In this document: positions 51,409 through 60,102 of the stretch, piece by piece | Numbering within the stretch: position 1 is the first letter of the stretch | Layout: each line of letters begins with the position of its first letter | Assembly (NCBI RefSeq): GCF_964030845.1 | Contig: NZ_OZ034983.1 | Location: 2,542,001-2,606,000 of the forward strand | Source of the DNA: Candidatus Fukatsuia endosymbiont of Tuberolachnus salignus | GTDB lineage: Bacteria; Pseudomonadota; Gammaproteobacteria; Enterobacterales; Enterobacteriaceae | DNA length: 64,000 nucleotides | Direction of reading: 5' to 3' | Translations under genes and position numbers: made by a program | Notes under the pieces: generated by a model | Databases searched by the model: none | What the model saw: only the letters and a program-made list of their open reading frames with translations | What the model was told of the DNA's origin: nothing

Positions 51409-51861
51409 TTACTGCTTACCAATCAGCAATGAAAGCAAACCAGCAGCAACCAGCGGCCCTACCGGAATCCCTTTGAACAACGCCACACCTAAAACCGTCC
51501 CGACAAGTAATCCGGCGACCACTGAAGGTTGATTGGTCATCAGTGATACACCTCTGCCGCCTAAATAGGAAACCACCACACCAACGACAATCGCTAAAAG
51601 AGGCTTCCAATGAAGAAAAGAGTGAGTAATATCATTGACATTGATCTTACCACTGGCAATCGGGGCTATCATCCCAATGGTCAAAATCAGTATCCCGAGA
51701 GTGAGAGCATATTTTTCAATCCAAGGGAAAAACTGACTCATGGGTGTGATACGGACGATAAACAACGTCAAAATTGCCCAGGTTAATGGCATGTTATGGC
51801 TGAAGATCCCTAATGTAGCGAGCACCAGTAAAATCAGCAAAGTTGGATCAAGAAAAGCCAT
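51409..51861 (-). CDS. yeaL: UPF0756/YeaL-family membrane protein
   Basis: A 150-residue inner-membrane protein of unknown function (DUF441). Four hydrophobic segments are clear: LLILLVLATLGIFSHNMPL, YALTLGILILTIGMIAPI, LLAIVVGVVVSYLGGRGV and VVAGLLVGTVLGVALF, ending GPLVAAGLLSLLIGKQ. Length and sequence match the family. Lies between tmcA and parC, a combination not seen in E. coli. Confidence 0.9.
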   Translation of the reverse strand: MAFLDPTLLILLVLATLGIFSHNMPLTWAILTLFIVRITPMSQFFPWIEKYALTLGILILTIGMIAPIASGKINVNDITHSFLHWKPLLAIVVGVVVSYLGGRGVSLMTNQPSVVAGLLVGTVLGVALFKGIPVGPLVAAGLLSLLIGKQ

Positions 51862-51911
51862 CGGATATTCCTAATAATTATCATTTCGAATGGTGGACTC
51901 CTGGATAGATA

Positions 51912-54161
51912 TCAGGATAATTTACCTAAGACATCAACTCGATCAACTCGTGTTAAGCCACGTGGCAATACACAACCTCTACGCCCACGTTCAGCGCGAA
52001 ATTTCTGTAATTCTTCCGGCGGTAAGGTTAATTTACGTTTGCCGTTGTACAGTGTGATCGACGCTTGAGGCGGTAATATCAATAGCCACATCAATCGATC
52101 TTCGCCCGCTGCTGCTTGCTTCGATGAAATAGACACAATTTTGTTGCCTTTCCCCTTCGGTAGGGTAGGCAAGTCGGCGGCCGGAAACATCAGCATCCGT
52201 CCCGCAGCGGTAATTGATAGCAACATATCGTTAGAATCACAAATTTCCAGTGGTGGTAAGACTCTGGCATTCTCTGGCAACGCAATTAATGTCTTACCTG
52301 CTCGATTTTTAGTGACAAGATCACTGAAGCTACAAATAAAACCGTAACCTGCATCAGAGGCCATCAACAATTTTTGATCGTCGGCAGCCATAAGCAGATG
52401 TTCGATGGTGGTTCCGGGAGGTAGAGTGAATTTGCCAGTGAGCGGCTCTCCTTGGCCACGAGCGGAAGGCAACGCCAGCGTATTAAGCGAATAACTACGA
52501 CCCGTAGAGTCAATAAACACCACGGGTTGGTTGCTTTTACCTTGAGCACAAGCGCAAAAACCGTCACCGGCTTTATAACTTAATCCACTGGGATCAATCT
52601 CATGCCCTTTGGCGCTACGCACCCAGCCCATTTTAGATAACACTACGGTGACAGATTCAGAAGGCACAATATCATGTTCACTCATCGCCTTGGCTTCTCC
52701 TCGTGCGATCAAGGGAGATCGGCGCTTATCACCGTATTTAGCAGCATCGGTTTGGATTTCTTTTTTCAATAAGCTGTTTAATTCACTTTCTGATGCTAAC
52801 AATTCCTGCAGTCGATCCCGCTCTTTGGCTAATTCATCCTTCTCATCTGCGATTTTTATCTCTTCCAACTTAGCCAACTGACGAAGTTTTTGTTCAAGGA
52901 TCGCTTCAACCTGGATTTCCGAAAGTGTAAAACGCTGTATTAGTACAACTTTGGGGTCATCTTCCGTGCGAATGATATGGATCACGTCATCAAGATCTTG
53001 TAAGGCAATCAGTAAACCTGCCAAAACGTGCAAACGTTTCTGCACTTTTTCTAAACGATAATGCAGACGACAACGCACCGTATTACGACGGTAGACTAAC
53101 CATTCGTTCAAAATATCCAATAATCCTTTGACGGATGGGCGACGATCCAGCCCGATCATATTCATATTGATACGATAACTTTTTTCAAGATCGGTGGTGG
53201 CAAATAAATGATTCATCACCGATTCCAAATCGATTCTATTAGAGCGAGGAACGATAACTAAACGTGTAGGATTTTCATGATTAGATTCATCACGTAAATC
53301 CTCTATCATCGGCAATTTTTTGGCACGCATTTGATTGGCGATCTGTTCCAACACTTTAGCACCAGATACCTGATGCGGCAGAGAGGTGATTACAGCATTG
53401 CCTTCTTCTTTATTCCATAGCGCTCGCATACGTATTGAACCGCGACCACTTTGGTAAATCTTATGGATCTCATTAGCAGGGGTAATGATTTCTGCTTCGG
53501 TGGGAAAATCAGGTGCTCGTACACAGCTTAGTATATCTTCCAACGATGCTGTGGGTTTATCGATCAACAGGATCACAGCGTCAGCGATCTCTTGCACATT
53601 ATGGGGTGGAATATCGGTAGCCATACCCACTGCTATACCGGTCGTGCCGTTTAACAGAATGTTAGGCAGGCGGGCAGGCAGCATTTTGGGCTCTTGCAGG
53701 GTGCCATCAAAATTGGGGATCCAGTCCACTGTTCCCTGAGCCAATTCAGCCAACAACACGTCAGCGTATTTTGACAAACGGGATTCGGTATAACGCATTG
53801 CCGCAAAAGATTTGGGATCATCGGGTGCTCCCCAGTTTCCCTGTCCATCGACTAACGGATAACGATAAGAAAAAGTTTGTGCCATTAGCACCATCGCTTC
53901 ATAACAGGCATTGTCACCGTGCGGATGGTATTTACCCAACACATCACCTACGGTCCGCGCTGATTTTTTAAATTTAGCGTTATTATTTAGTCCCAACTCC
54001 GACATAGCATAGACAATGCGGCGTTGTACCGGCTTCAACCCATCACCAATAAACGGCAACGCCCGATCCATGATGACGTACATGGAATAATTCAGGTAGG
54101 CGTTTTCAGTAAAAGTGTACAAAGCTTGACGCTCTATCCCATCATGAATTAATTCACTCAC
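51912..54161 (-). CDS. parC: DNA topoisomerase IV subunit A
   Basis: The 749-residue ParC breaks and rejoins DNA in topoisomerase IV, which unlinks daughter chromosomes. The breakage domain shows GLKPVQRRIVYAMSELGL, the catalytic Tyr in AAMRYTESRLSKYAD, and the gate helices; the C-terminal beta-propeller is full length (GRRGCVLPRGLTRVDRV near the end). The quinolone-determining loop reads YHPHGDNACYEAM: Asn84 replaces the usual Ser (Ser80 in E. coli). parE is not nearby. Intact. Confidence 0.97.
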   Translation of the reverse strand: MSELIHDGIERQALYTFTENAYLNYSMYVIMDRALPFIGDGLKPVQRRIVYAMSELGLNNNAKFKKSARTVGDVLGKYHPHGDNACYEAMVLMAQTFSYRYPLVDGQGNWGAPDDPKSFAAMRYTESRLSKYADVLLAELAQGTVDWIPNFDGTLQEPKMLPARLPNILLNGTTGIAVGMATDIPPHNVQEIADAVILLIDKPTASLEDILSCVRAPDFPTEAEIITPANEIHKIYQSGRGSIRMRALWNKEEGNAVITSLPHQVSGAKVLEQIANQMRAKKLPMIEDLRDESNHENPTRLVIVPRSNRIDLESVMNHLFATTDLEKSYRINMNMIGLDRRPSVKGLLDILNEWLVYRRNTVRCRLHYRLEKVQKRLHVLAGLLIALQDLDDVIHIIRTEDDPKVVLIQRFTLSEIQVEAILEQKLRQLAKLEEIKIADEKDELAKERDRLQELLASESELNSLLKKEIQTDAAKYGDKRRSPLIARGEAKAMSEHDIVPSESVTVVLSKMGWVRSAKGHEIDPSGLSYKAGDGFCACAQGKSNQPVVFIDSTGRSYSLNTLALPSARGQGEPLTGKFTLPPGTTIEHLLMAADDQKLLMASDAGYGFICSFSDLVTKNRAGKTLIALPENARVLPPLEICDSNDMLLSITAAGRMLMFPAADLPTLPKGKGNKIVSISSKQAAAGEDRLMWLLILPPQASITLYNGKRKLTLPPEELQKFRAERGRRGCVLPRGLTRVDRVDVLGKLS

Positions 54162-54296
54162 TACTTAATTATCCTTAAATCCTGATCAGTATCTACGATA
54201 GTAACTCATCTGTTGGGTCACTGTCACAATCGGTCAATGTATTGCATGAGTTACGCCCAAAAAAAAAGCAACTGACTCCTTGATAAGAAAAACTCA

Positions 54297-54325
54297 TTGA
54301 CGCTGAAACGTCAATGAGGTTTAAT
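54297..54325 (+). promoter_or_regulatory. tRNA-Phe promoter
   Basis: TTGACG (54297-54302), 17-bp spacer, TTTAAT (54320-54325), then a GC-rich discriminator GCGCCCC typical of stable-RNA promoters under stringent control. ATTGACG and CGTCAAT form a dyad that covers the -35 box. Confidence 0.75.
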
Positions 54326-54335
54326 GCGCCCCGTT

Positions 54336-54411
<76 letters not shown>

Positions 54412-54455
54412 AGCATTATATCAGCCAGTATCTTTTACTGACTGTGGTTTTAAAG

Positions 54456-54489
54456 AAACCCGCACTCTAACTAGATTTGCGGGTTTTTT
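54456..54489 (+). terminator. Rho-independent terminator after tRNA-Phe
   Basis: AAACCCGCA / TGCGGGTTT stem, 16-base loop region, then six Ts. Near identical to the hairpin after ssrA (8194-8227). Confidence 0.85.
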
Positions 54490-54534
54490 GTTGCCTGTTA
54501 TCTTTGAGTGTGGCATGGTTATACTCTGTTTTTT

Positions 54535-54597
54535 AGGGACTAGATTTGGGACTCTATTTTTTAATCTCCAAAATAGGTAGTCCCATAGTCCTATTAA
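54535..54597 (+). promoter_or_regulatory. GGACT/AGTCC repeats upstream of integrase 2
   Basis: GGACT occurs at two sites and AGTCC in GTAGTCCCATAGTCCTA, in the same order as before integrase 1. The block AATAGGTAGTCCCATAGTCC is shared exactly by both loci, while surrounding bases differ. Confidence 0.5.
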
Positions 54598-54608
54598 TGG
54601 TGATTAAT

Positions 54609-55853
54609 ATGGCAATACAAGCAAAACCCTTGACTAATACCGAAGTGAAAGCGGCAAAGGCAACCAACAAAGATTTATCTTTATACGATGGTGGTGGATT
54701 ACTGCTGTTTGTTAAATCATCAGGCATTAAAACATGGCGTCTACGCTACTACCATCCTACAACGAACAAGCGGACAACTTTAACACTAGGACATTACCCT
54801 ACTTTATCGCTGGCAGAAGCAAGACGTGTACGAGAGGAGGTAAGAGCACTCTTGGCACAAGGAATCGACCCTCAGGAACAACAAAGACAGCAACAAGAGA
54901 AAGAAAAAGCGTTTAATAACAATACTTTTGCTAAAATTACTGCTGATTGGTTCACAGTAAAAAAATCAAAGGGTTTGACCGAAGATACACTTAATAACAT
55001 ATGGAGATCACTGGAAAAGAACATATTCCCTTACGTGGAAGGGGTTTCTATCACTAATCTAACCGCACAAACATTTATACAAGCAATGGAGCCTATTCGT
55101 GCTAGTGGTCGATTAGAAACAGTACGGCGGGTTACACTGCGTATTAATGAAGTGATGAACTATGCCGTTAATGCGGGGTTGATACAGGCAAACCCTGCCG
55201 CGAAGATTAGTCAGGTCTTTGAAAATCCTACAGTAAAGCACATGCCCACAATTAGGCCGGAAAAATTGCCAGAACTCATGCGTACACTGTCCGTCGCTAA
55301 TATAGAATTGCAAACCAGATTAGTTATAGAATTTCAATTATTGACCATTGCCAGACCTGCGGAGGCCGCTACTGCTCGTTGGGATGAAATAAATCTGGCA
55401 GATAAAACGTGGACGATCCCAGCAAGTAGAATGAAAATGCGCCGTGAGCATGTGATTCCACTGTCTCCCCAATCACTGGCGGTATTAGAAGCTATGAAGC
55501 CGATCAGTGCACACCGGCCTTACGTATTCCCGTCATTCAAGAACCCATTAAAACCAATGAATAGCACAACGGCGAATATGGCTTTACGCCGTATGGGGTA
55601 TAAAAGCATATTGGTGGCACATGGATTTAGATCCATTGCCAGTACAACTCTCAATGAGGAAGGGTTTGCTCCAGATGTGATCGAAGCAGCCTTGGCACAT
55701 GTTGATACGGACAAAGTACGTAGTGCCTACAACCGCAGCACCTATTTGGAACAACGCAGAGTATTGATGGATTGGTGGGGTGAGTTCGTTGAACAAGCTG
55801 CAACAGGGAAATTTACTGCCGCCGAAGGCGTGAGAGGATTACGAATTAAATAA
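54609..55853 (+). CDS. P4-type tyrosine recombinase (integrase) of the tRNA-Phe island
   Basis: A 414-residue integrase of the same subfamily as the one at 8345: DUF4102 arm domain (LTNTEVKAAKATNKDLSL, YDGGGLLLFV), core-binding region, then Arg in LLTIARPAEAA, HGFRS (HxxR), the His of LAHVD and Tyr in SAYNRSTYLEQRR. I chose the ATG at 54609 because it aligns with the sister protein; an upstream in-frame start adds 21 unmatched residues. It lies 197 bases after tRNA-Phe and probably integrated the island there. Intact. Confidence 0.93.
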   Translation: MAIQAKPLTNTEVKAAKATNKDLSLYDGGGLLLFVKSSGIKTWRLRYYHPTTNKRTTLTLGHYPTLSLAEARRVREEVRALLAQGIDPQEQQRQQQEKEKAFNNNTFAKITADWFTVKKSKGLTEDTLNNIWRSLEKNIFPYVEGVSITNLTAQTFIQAMEPIRASGRLETVRRVTLRINEVMNYAVNAGLIQANPAAKISQVFENPTVKHMPTIRPEKLPELMRTLSVANIELQTRLVIEFQLLTIARPAEAATARWDEINLADKTWTIPASRMKMRREHVIPLSPQSLAVLEAMKPISAHRPYVFPSFKNPLKPMNSTTANMALRRMGYKSILVAHGFRSIASTTLNEEGFAPDVIEAALAHVDTDKVRSAYNRSTYLEQRRVLMDWWGEFVEQAATGKFTAAEGVRGLRIK

Positions 55854-56002
55854 TAACAAGATGGAATAAGGAAAAATAGTCAAAGCATGATGTTGCCATC
55901 AGACGTTTACGTTAATTTCTGTAGACCCCTTCTCTTTCATGCATAAAATACTGGCCTCAAATATTAACTGACACTTTTCGATGTGTGTTTCATATTAGTA
56001 AA
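55733..56002. repeat. 270-bp segment shared by both integrase loci (copy 2)
   Basis: Matches 9466-9735 with few substitutions (for example ACGCAG/ACGTAG and GGCGTG/GGAGTG). It covers the last 40 codons of the integrase and 149 bases after it. Similarity ends at TAAAT, where the MITE begins in the other copy. Confidence 0.85.
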
Positions 56003-56022
56003 TGGATAATAGGCATTAATTA

Positions 56023-56193
56023 ATGAACGATTCATTCCTTGACGAATACGCCGAGTTTGCATACATGGATTTAAGTGTTGTGTTGGATGCTTTTATCACT
56101 GAAGGCTATTTAAATCACTGCGAAGCGCATTCTTATCTGTGCCGAATAATTAAAGGCAGTGCCACCCTTTCCCCCTGTGGCACTTTATCGTAA
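56023..56193 (+). CDS. Small hypothetical island protein
   Basis: A 56-residue frame starts MNDSFLDEYAEFAYMDLSVV and continues LDAFITEGYLNHCEAHSYLC. The ATG is preceded by an AT-rich stretch with no strong ribosome site. It overlaps the next gene by 35 bases in another frame. Position right after an island integrase is typical of small accessory genes; no family recognised. Confidence 0.4.
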   Translation: MNDSFLDEYAEFAYMDLSVVLDAFITEGYLNHCEAHSYLCRIIKGSATLSPCGTLS

Positions 56194-56617
56194 GCCCTTC
56201 AATCCTCTGCCTTTTGATGACTATCAAGAATTTGAAAAAACCGAAAGGGAGTCCGTGATAAAAGCGTTGAGAGACGCCGCTTATTTTAATACTGATCAGA
56301 ATTTTTCTATCACTTATCTACAGCGAAAGGCATTAATTCACCGACTTAAGATTACAGGGAAGCCCATTCCTAACGCCATCATTTCACGTCGTCACCAAGC
56401 TAGTACTAGCAACACGGGTCGACTATCGACAACCTGTAAAATAGCCATTGTCACTCTTTACGAGAAAACACACGGCACTCTTTCAGCTAATTATACGCAA
56501 GCGGCAAACATATTGTCGGCTTATGTGACTGAGGCGGGTTATAACCATAAGTTCAATAAAGATACTATTAAGCGATGGTGTGAAGAGATAAAAGTGATAA
56601 AAAAAAGAACACAATAG
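56159..56617 (+). CDS. Hypothetical island protein
   Basis: A 152-residue frame from GTG 56159. The N-terminus has PLPFDDYQEFEKTERESVIKAL and the C-terminus is basic (NKDTIKRWCEEIKVIKKRTQ), with a KDTIKRWCEEI helix that could bind nucleic acid. No recognised domain. It sits between the integrase and the AlpA-type gene, a usual cargo or control slot in P4-like islands. Confidence 0.5.
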   Translation: MPPFPPVALYRKPFNPLPFDDYQEFEKTERESVIKALRDAAYFNTDQNFSITYLQRKALIHRLKITGKPIPNAIISRRHQASTSNTGRLSTTCKIAIVTLYEKTHGTLSANYTQAANILSAYVTEAGYNHKFNKDTIKRWCEEIKVIKKRTQ

Positions 56618-56732
56618 CGCATTAAGAGACGAGAGGGCTTATTAAGCCCCCCTCTTTCTTTCAATCTATAAAAAAAAGATCAATCCTATCTATATCCGCT
56701 GGTCATCCCGTTTACTCAAGGAAAATAGAGAG

Positions 56733-56948
56733 ATGTCAATGTTAGATCGTAAAATACTACTGAAGAAAGAAGTTAAGTCCATTCTACGTATTTCCGCAGA
56801 CAGTGCCTTTGATGAAATGTGGAAACAACATGATTTTCCTAAGCCTATTCGTATTGGCATTCGTCGTACTGGATGGTATGCCGATGAAGTTGAGGGCTGG
56901 CTAAAGGAGCGGGATTTAGAACGTTTACCAAGGGAGATCACTCAATAG
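56733..56948 (+). CDS. AlpA-family DNA-binding regulator
   Basis: A 71-residue MerR-like winged-helix protein: ILLKKEVKSILRISADSAFDEMWKQHDFPKPIRIG, then RRTGWYADEVEGWLKERD, the classic AlpA ending. AlpA activates the integrase gene of CP4-57, so this is the likely excision regulator of the island. The stop codon TAG is supplied by the end of the IS5-family element inserted at its 3' end, so the natural C-terminus may have been a few residues longer. Confidence 0.82.
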   Translation: MSMLDRKILLKKEVKSILRISADSAFDEMWKQHDFPKPIRIGIRRTGWYADEVEGWLKERDLERLPREITQ

Positions 56949-56968
56949 ACCTCTTCGGAAACTCTGAT

Positions 56969-57095
56969 TTATCTAATTTCCATGTTATAAATTGCTGCAA
57001 TCAGATTAAATCGTAATCCAAACCGTTTTCGCCTGTTTCGATAACGATCTGATACGATTTTAAATCGTTTAATCATACCAATGACATTTTCGTTT
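56969..57095 (-). pseudogene. C-terminal fragment of an IS5-family transposase
   Basis: The minus strand reads NENVIGMIKRFKIVSDRYRN, RRKRFGLRFNLIAAIYNMEIR and stop, the usual end of IS5/IS1031-type DDE transposases. It is cut at its upstream side by the IS256 element at 57096. The matching N-terminal part is not on the other side. Confidence 0.8.
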
Positions 57096-58438
57096 GAGCC
57101 TGTCCTGAAAATTGTGTAATTGCCTATATTTAAACAATTTGTGAATAGGATATAGACAATGGTAAGAAAGAATAAATTACCGGATACCCCGCAACAATCT
57201 CAGCTACGTCAGGTAGCTCAGGCGCTGGTAAAAGACATTAAAACTGAATCTGATCTAAACAAGATACTCAATGAATTCGTTAAGATGACAGTAGAAGCGA
57301 CATTAGGTGCTGAAATGGAACATCACCTAGGTTATGCCAAAAATGCGGCTGAAGGACGTGGCAGCGGTAATAGTCGTAATGGCTATTCTGCAAAAAATAT
57401 TACCTCTCAGTACGGTGAATTAGCGATAGAAACGCCCCGTGACCGTAACGGCGAGTTTTCCCCGATAATGGTTGAAAAAGGGCAAACTCGGCTGACCCAT
57501 TTTGACGATCACATTTTAGCGTTTTACGCTCAAGGCATGACCACACGGGAAATTACCGAAACCTTTAAAAAAATCTATGATGCTGAGGTATCGCCAACCT
57601 TGATATCTAAAGTCACTGATGCGGTAATTGACCGAGTAACCACCTGGCGTAGTCGCCCACTGGACAATCTGTATCCGATTGTTTATCTGGATTGTATTGT
57701 CGTTAAAGTTCACCAGGATAAGCGGGTTATCAATAAATCTGTCTATATCGCGCTAGGCATCAATATGGAAGGACATAAGGAATGCCTTGGCTTGTGGATA
57801 GCGGAGACGGAAGGAGCAAAGACCTGGTTATCGATTCTGACCGAGTTAAAGAATCGGGGCTTAAATGATATATTAATTGCTTGTATGGATGGTTTAACCG
57901 GGTTTCCTGAGGCTGTCAACACGGTCTATCCTGAGACAAAAATCCAGCTTTGCATTGTCCATTTAGTCCGTAATTCGGTCAAATACGTCAGTTGGAAAGA
58001 TCGACAAGCACTCTGTGCCGACCTAAAACTCATTTACCGTTCCGCTACAGAAGAAAATGCTTTGCAAGAGCTTGATAGTTTTGAAGGACGCTGGGGTGAA
58101 AAATACCCAACACTGGTACAAATTTGGCGCAGAAATTGGGATAACCTATCCACATTTTTTACTTATCCCGACGAAATTCGCAAGGTGATTTATACAACAA
58201 ATGCGATAGAATCACTCAATAGTGTGATACGTAAAGCCATAAAAAAACGCAAAATATTTGCACATGATGGGTCTGCATTAAAAGTGATTTATCTGGCAAT
58301 AGAATCTGCATCAGAAAAGTGGACAATGCCGATACCAAACTGGCGTCAGGCTCTCAATCACTTTATGATCGAATACCCTGAACGGTTATCAGTGTATTTA
58401 TGAGGAATCGGCAGTTACACAGAATCTTGTACAGGCTC
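57096..58438 (+). mobile_element. IS256-family insertion sequence, copy 2 (1343 bp)
   Basis: Same length and ends as 29722-31064, and only one base difference was noticed (GCGGCA versus GCGACA early in the gene). Flanks TTTCGTTT and ACGTGATC show no target duplication. It lies inside the IS5-family remnant. Confidence 0.93.
57159..58403 (+). CDS. IS256-family (mutator-type) transposase, copy 2
   Basis: A 414-residue DDE transposase, equal to the copy at 29785 except for Thr in VEATLGAE. All three catalytic regions are present (VYLDCIVV, ACMDGLTGF, NAIESLNS). Intact and probably able to move both copies. Confidence 0.95.
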   Translation: MVRKNKLPDTPQQSQLRQVAQALVKDIKTESDLNKILNEFVKMTVEATLGAEMEHHLGYAKNAAEGRGSGNSRNGYSAKNITSQYGELAIETPRDRNGEFSPIMVEKGQTRLTHFDDHILAFYAQGMTTREITETFKKIYDAEVSPTLISKVTDAVIDRVTTWRSRPLDNLYPIVYLDCIVVKVHQDKRVINKSVYIALGINMEGHKECLGLWIAETEGAKTWLSILTELKNRGLNDILIACMDGLTGFPEAVNTVYPETKIQLCIVHLVRNSVKYVSWKDRQALCADLKLIYRSATEENALQELDSFEGRWGEKYPTLVQIWRRNWDNLSTFFTYPDEIRKVIYTTNAIESLNSVIRKAIKKRKIFAHDGSALKVIYLAIESASEKWTMPIPNWRQALNHFMIEYPERLSVYL

Positions 58439-58677
58439 ACGTGATCTGGATCCTGTGTTGCTCGCAATCCTCATGTGTCTCTGTGTTAACTCAGGTTGCT
58501 GTGTACCATGACTTCACATAACAAACTACGGTTTCAAGTAGCCTTCGGCTTTCAATTTTCGAAAGAGGTCTATTGTGAGGTTGGATTTGTTAATATTAGG
58601 CGTCTATTGAGTGGCAGTTAAATAGGTCATGGTTCGATAGTAGACTACTTGATTTTTTTCTCTCTGGAATGCTAATA

Positions 58678-58923
58678 ATGATTATCCCTTGGCAACACAT
58701 CAACAGTGAAACGCTAGACAGCTTAATTGAGGCTTTTGTATTACGTGAAGGTACAGATTATGGTGAGCAGGAATTTTTACTAGAGCAAAAAGTGGCCGAT
58801 GTTCGTCATCAGTTGATCATTGGAGAAGCGTTAGTGGTGTGGTCTGAAGTACAGGAAACCATCAATATTATGCCACGAACACAAAGTAACGTTAGCACTT
58901 TCAGTATCGAAGAATCATCCTGA
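58678..58923 (+). CDS. yheU: YheU/UPF0270 family protein
   Basis: An 81-residue protein of unknown function matching E. coli YheU: IPWQHINSETLDSLIEAFVLREGTDYGE in part, EQKVADVRHQL, GEALVVWSEVQETINIMPR. The C-terminus is about 10 residues longer. Start at ATG 58678 gives MIIPWQ; the ATG at 58669 would add three residues. It precedes prkB as in E. coli, but its usual upstream gene yheT is replaced by the IS cluster. Confidence 0.93.
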   Translation: MIIPWQHINSETLDSLIEAFVLREGTDYGEQEFLLEQKVADVRHQLIIGEALVVWSEVQETINIMPRTQSNVSTFSIEESS

Positions 58924-58984
58924 AAAATAGCATTAGACCTCATTTGCAACGCGGCAGGAGCCCGCCTATGGAGAAAAAATTATT

Positions 58985-59854
58985 ATGTCAGCCAAATACC
59001 CCATTATCGCCGTCACGGGTTCCAGTGGCGCAGGAACGACGGCTACCAGTGTGGCTTTTCGTAAAATATTTCAACAATTAAATATCAGTGCCGCCGAATT
59101 AGAAGGTGATAGTTTTCATCGTTATACTCGTCCGGAAATGGATACAGAGATTCGGAAAGCACGCGATCAAGGGCGTCATATCAGTTATTTTGGTCCAGAA
59201 GCCAATGATTTTGGTCTGCTAGAAAAGAGTTTTGCCGACTACGGCAAACAGGGAAGCGGTGAAGCACGTAAATATCTACATACTTATGATGAAGCTATGC
59301 CTTATAAACAGATCCCAGGGACTTTTACGCCTTGGGAGGCTCTACCGACACAGACTGACATGCTGTTTTACGAGGGGCTACATGGTGGTGTGGTCACCAA
59401 AGAATACGATGTAGCCCAATATGTGGATTTGTTGGTTGGCGTGGTGCCTATTGTTAACCTGGAATGGATTCAAAAACTGGTACGGGATACCAATGAACGT
59501 GGTCATTCTCGTGAAGCAGTAATGGATTCAGTGGTACGTTCTATGGACGATTACATTAATTACATTACTCCCCAGTTTTCCCTTACCCATATCAACTTCC
59601 AACGCGTACCCACGATAGATACCTCTAATCCTTTTTCTGCCAAAGCGATCCCATCGCTGGATGAAAGTTTTGTGGTTATCCATTTTCGTGGCTTAGATCA
59701 CATTGATTTCCCTTATTTATTGGCGATGTTACAAGGCTCTTTTATCTCAAATGTTAATACATTAGTTGTGCCTGGCGGTAAAATGGGATTAGCGATGGAG
59801 TTGATAATGGCGCCGCTCGTGCAGCGTCTGCTAGAAAAGAAGAAAACAGTTTAA
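58985..59854 (+). CDS. prkB: Phosphoribulokinase-family protein PrkB
   Basis: A 289-residue P-loop kinase matching E. coli PrkB: Walker A AVTGSSGAGTTATS, LEGDSFHRYTRPEMD, ISYFGPEANDFGLLE, FYEGLHGG and RDTNERGHSREAVMDSVVRSMDDYI. In bacteria without the Calvin cycle its substrate is not known. It follows yheU; in E. coli yhfA and crp come next, but here the dispersed repeat takes the place of yhfA. Intact. Confidence 0.95.
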   Translation: MSAKYPIIAVTGSSGAGTTATSVAFRKIFQQLNISAAELEGDSFHRYTRPEMDTEIRKARDQGRHISYFGPEANDFGLLEKSFADYGKQGSGEARKYLHTYDEAMPYKQIPGTFTPWEALPTQTDMLFYEGLHGGVVTKEYDVAQYVDLLVGVVPIVNLEWIQKLVRDTNERGHSREAVMDSVVRSMDDYINYITPQFSLTHINFQRVPTIDTSNPFSAKAIPSLDESFVVIHFRGLDHIDFPYLLAMLQGSFISNVNTLVVPGGKMGLAMELIMAPLVQRLLEKKKTV

Positions 59855-59866
59855 TCTATGATCTGA

Positions 59867-60034
59867 GAGCCTGTTGCAAATCTTTTTCGCTGTGCTCAGA
59901 CGAAGAAAAAATGGGCGAAAAAGCGCAGTTTATTCTTTATATACAACAAAAAGGGAGTCGATGAGCATTTTAAGCTTATTTTTGACGAATTATTTGACCA
60001 AAAAACGGCGAGTACAAGAGATTTCGAACAGGTT
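59867..60034. repeat. 150-bp-class dispersed element, copy B (168 bp)
   Basis: Reverse orientation relative to 6137-6286: it begins AGCCTGTTGCAAATCT and ends AGATTTCGAACAGGTT, so the ends are inverted repeats with two mismatches. It starts 12 bases after prkB and ends 30 bases before the crp -10 box. It is 18 bases longer than copy A by an insertion in the centre. Confidence 0.8.
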
Positions 60035-60040
60035 CTTATA

Positions 60041-60069
60041 TACTTGCCTGATGATGATCAGGCTATAAT
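60041..60069 (+). promoter_or_regulatory. Putative crp promoter with spacer dyad
   Basis: TATAAT at 60064-60069 with TACTTG at 60041-60046, spacer 17. The spacer holds the perfect inverted repeat GCCTGAT-GATG-ATCAGGC (60045-60062). No TGTGA-N6-TCACA CRP site is visible upstream because the repeat lies there. Confidence 0.5.
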
Positions 60070-60102
60070 ATTAGGCTGCAATAATAACAGAGGATACCGC
60101 AT

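Larger units (their letters stand above)
56946..58572 (-). mobile_element. IS5-family element remnant containing the second IS256 copy
   Basis: Left end TAGACCTCTTCGGAAACTC, right end reading TAGACCTCTTTCGAAAATTG on the minus strand; the first ten bases agree, then the ends diverge. TA at both outer ends fits a TA target duplication. Between the left end and the IS256 insertion is the C-terminus of an IS5-type transposase. The 134 bases after the IS256 copy carry no recognisable transposase sequence, so the middle of the element is lost. Confidence 0.65.

Noticed and set aside
59874..60068. 64-codon frame between prkB and crp
   Set aside because: It is the same dispersed element read through; it runs into the crp promoter.
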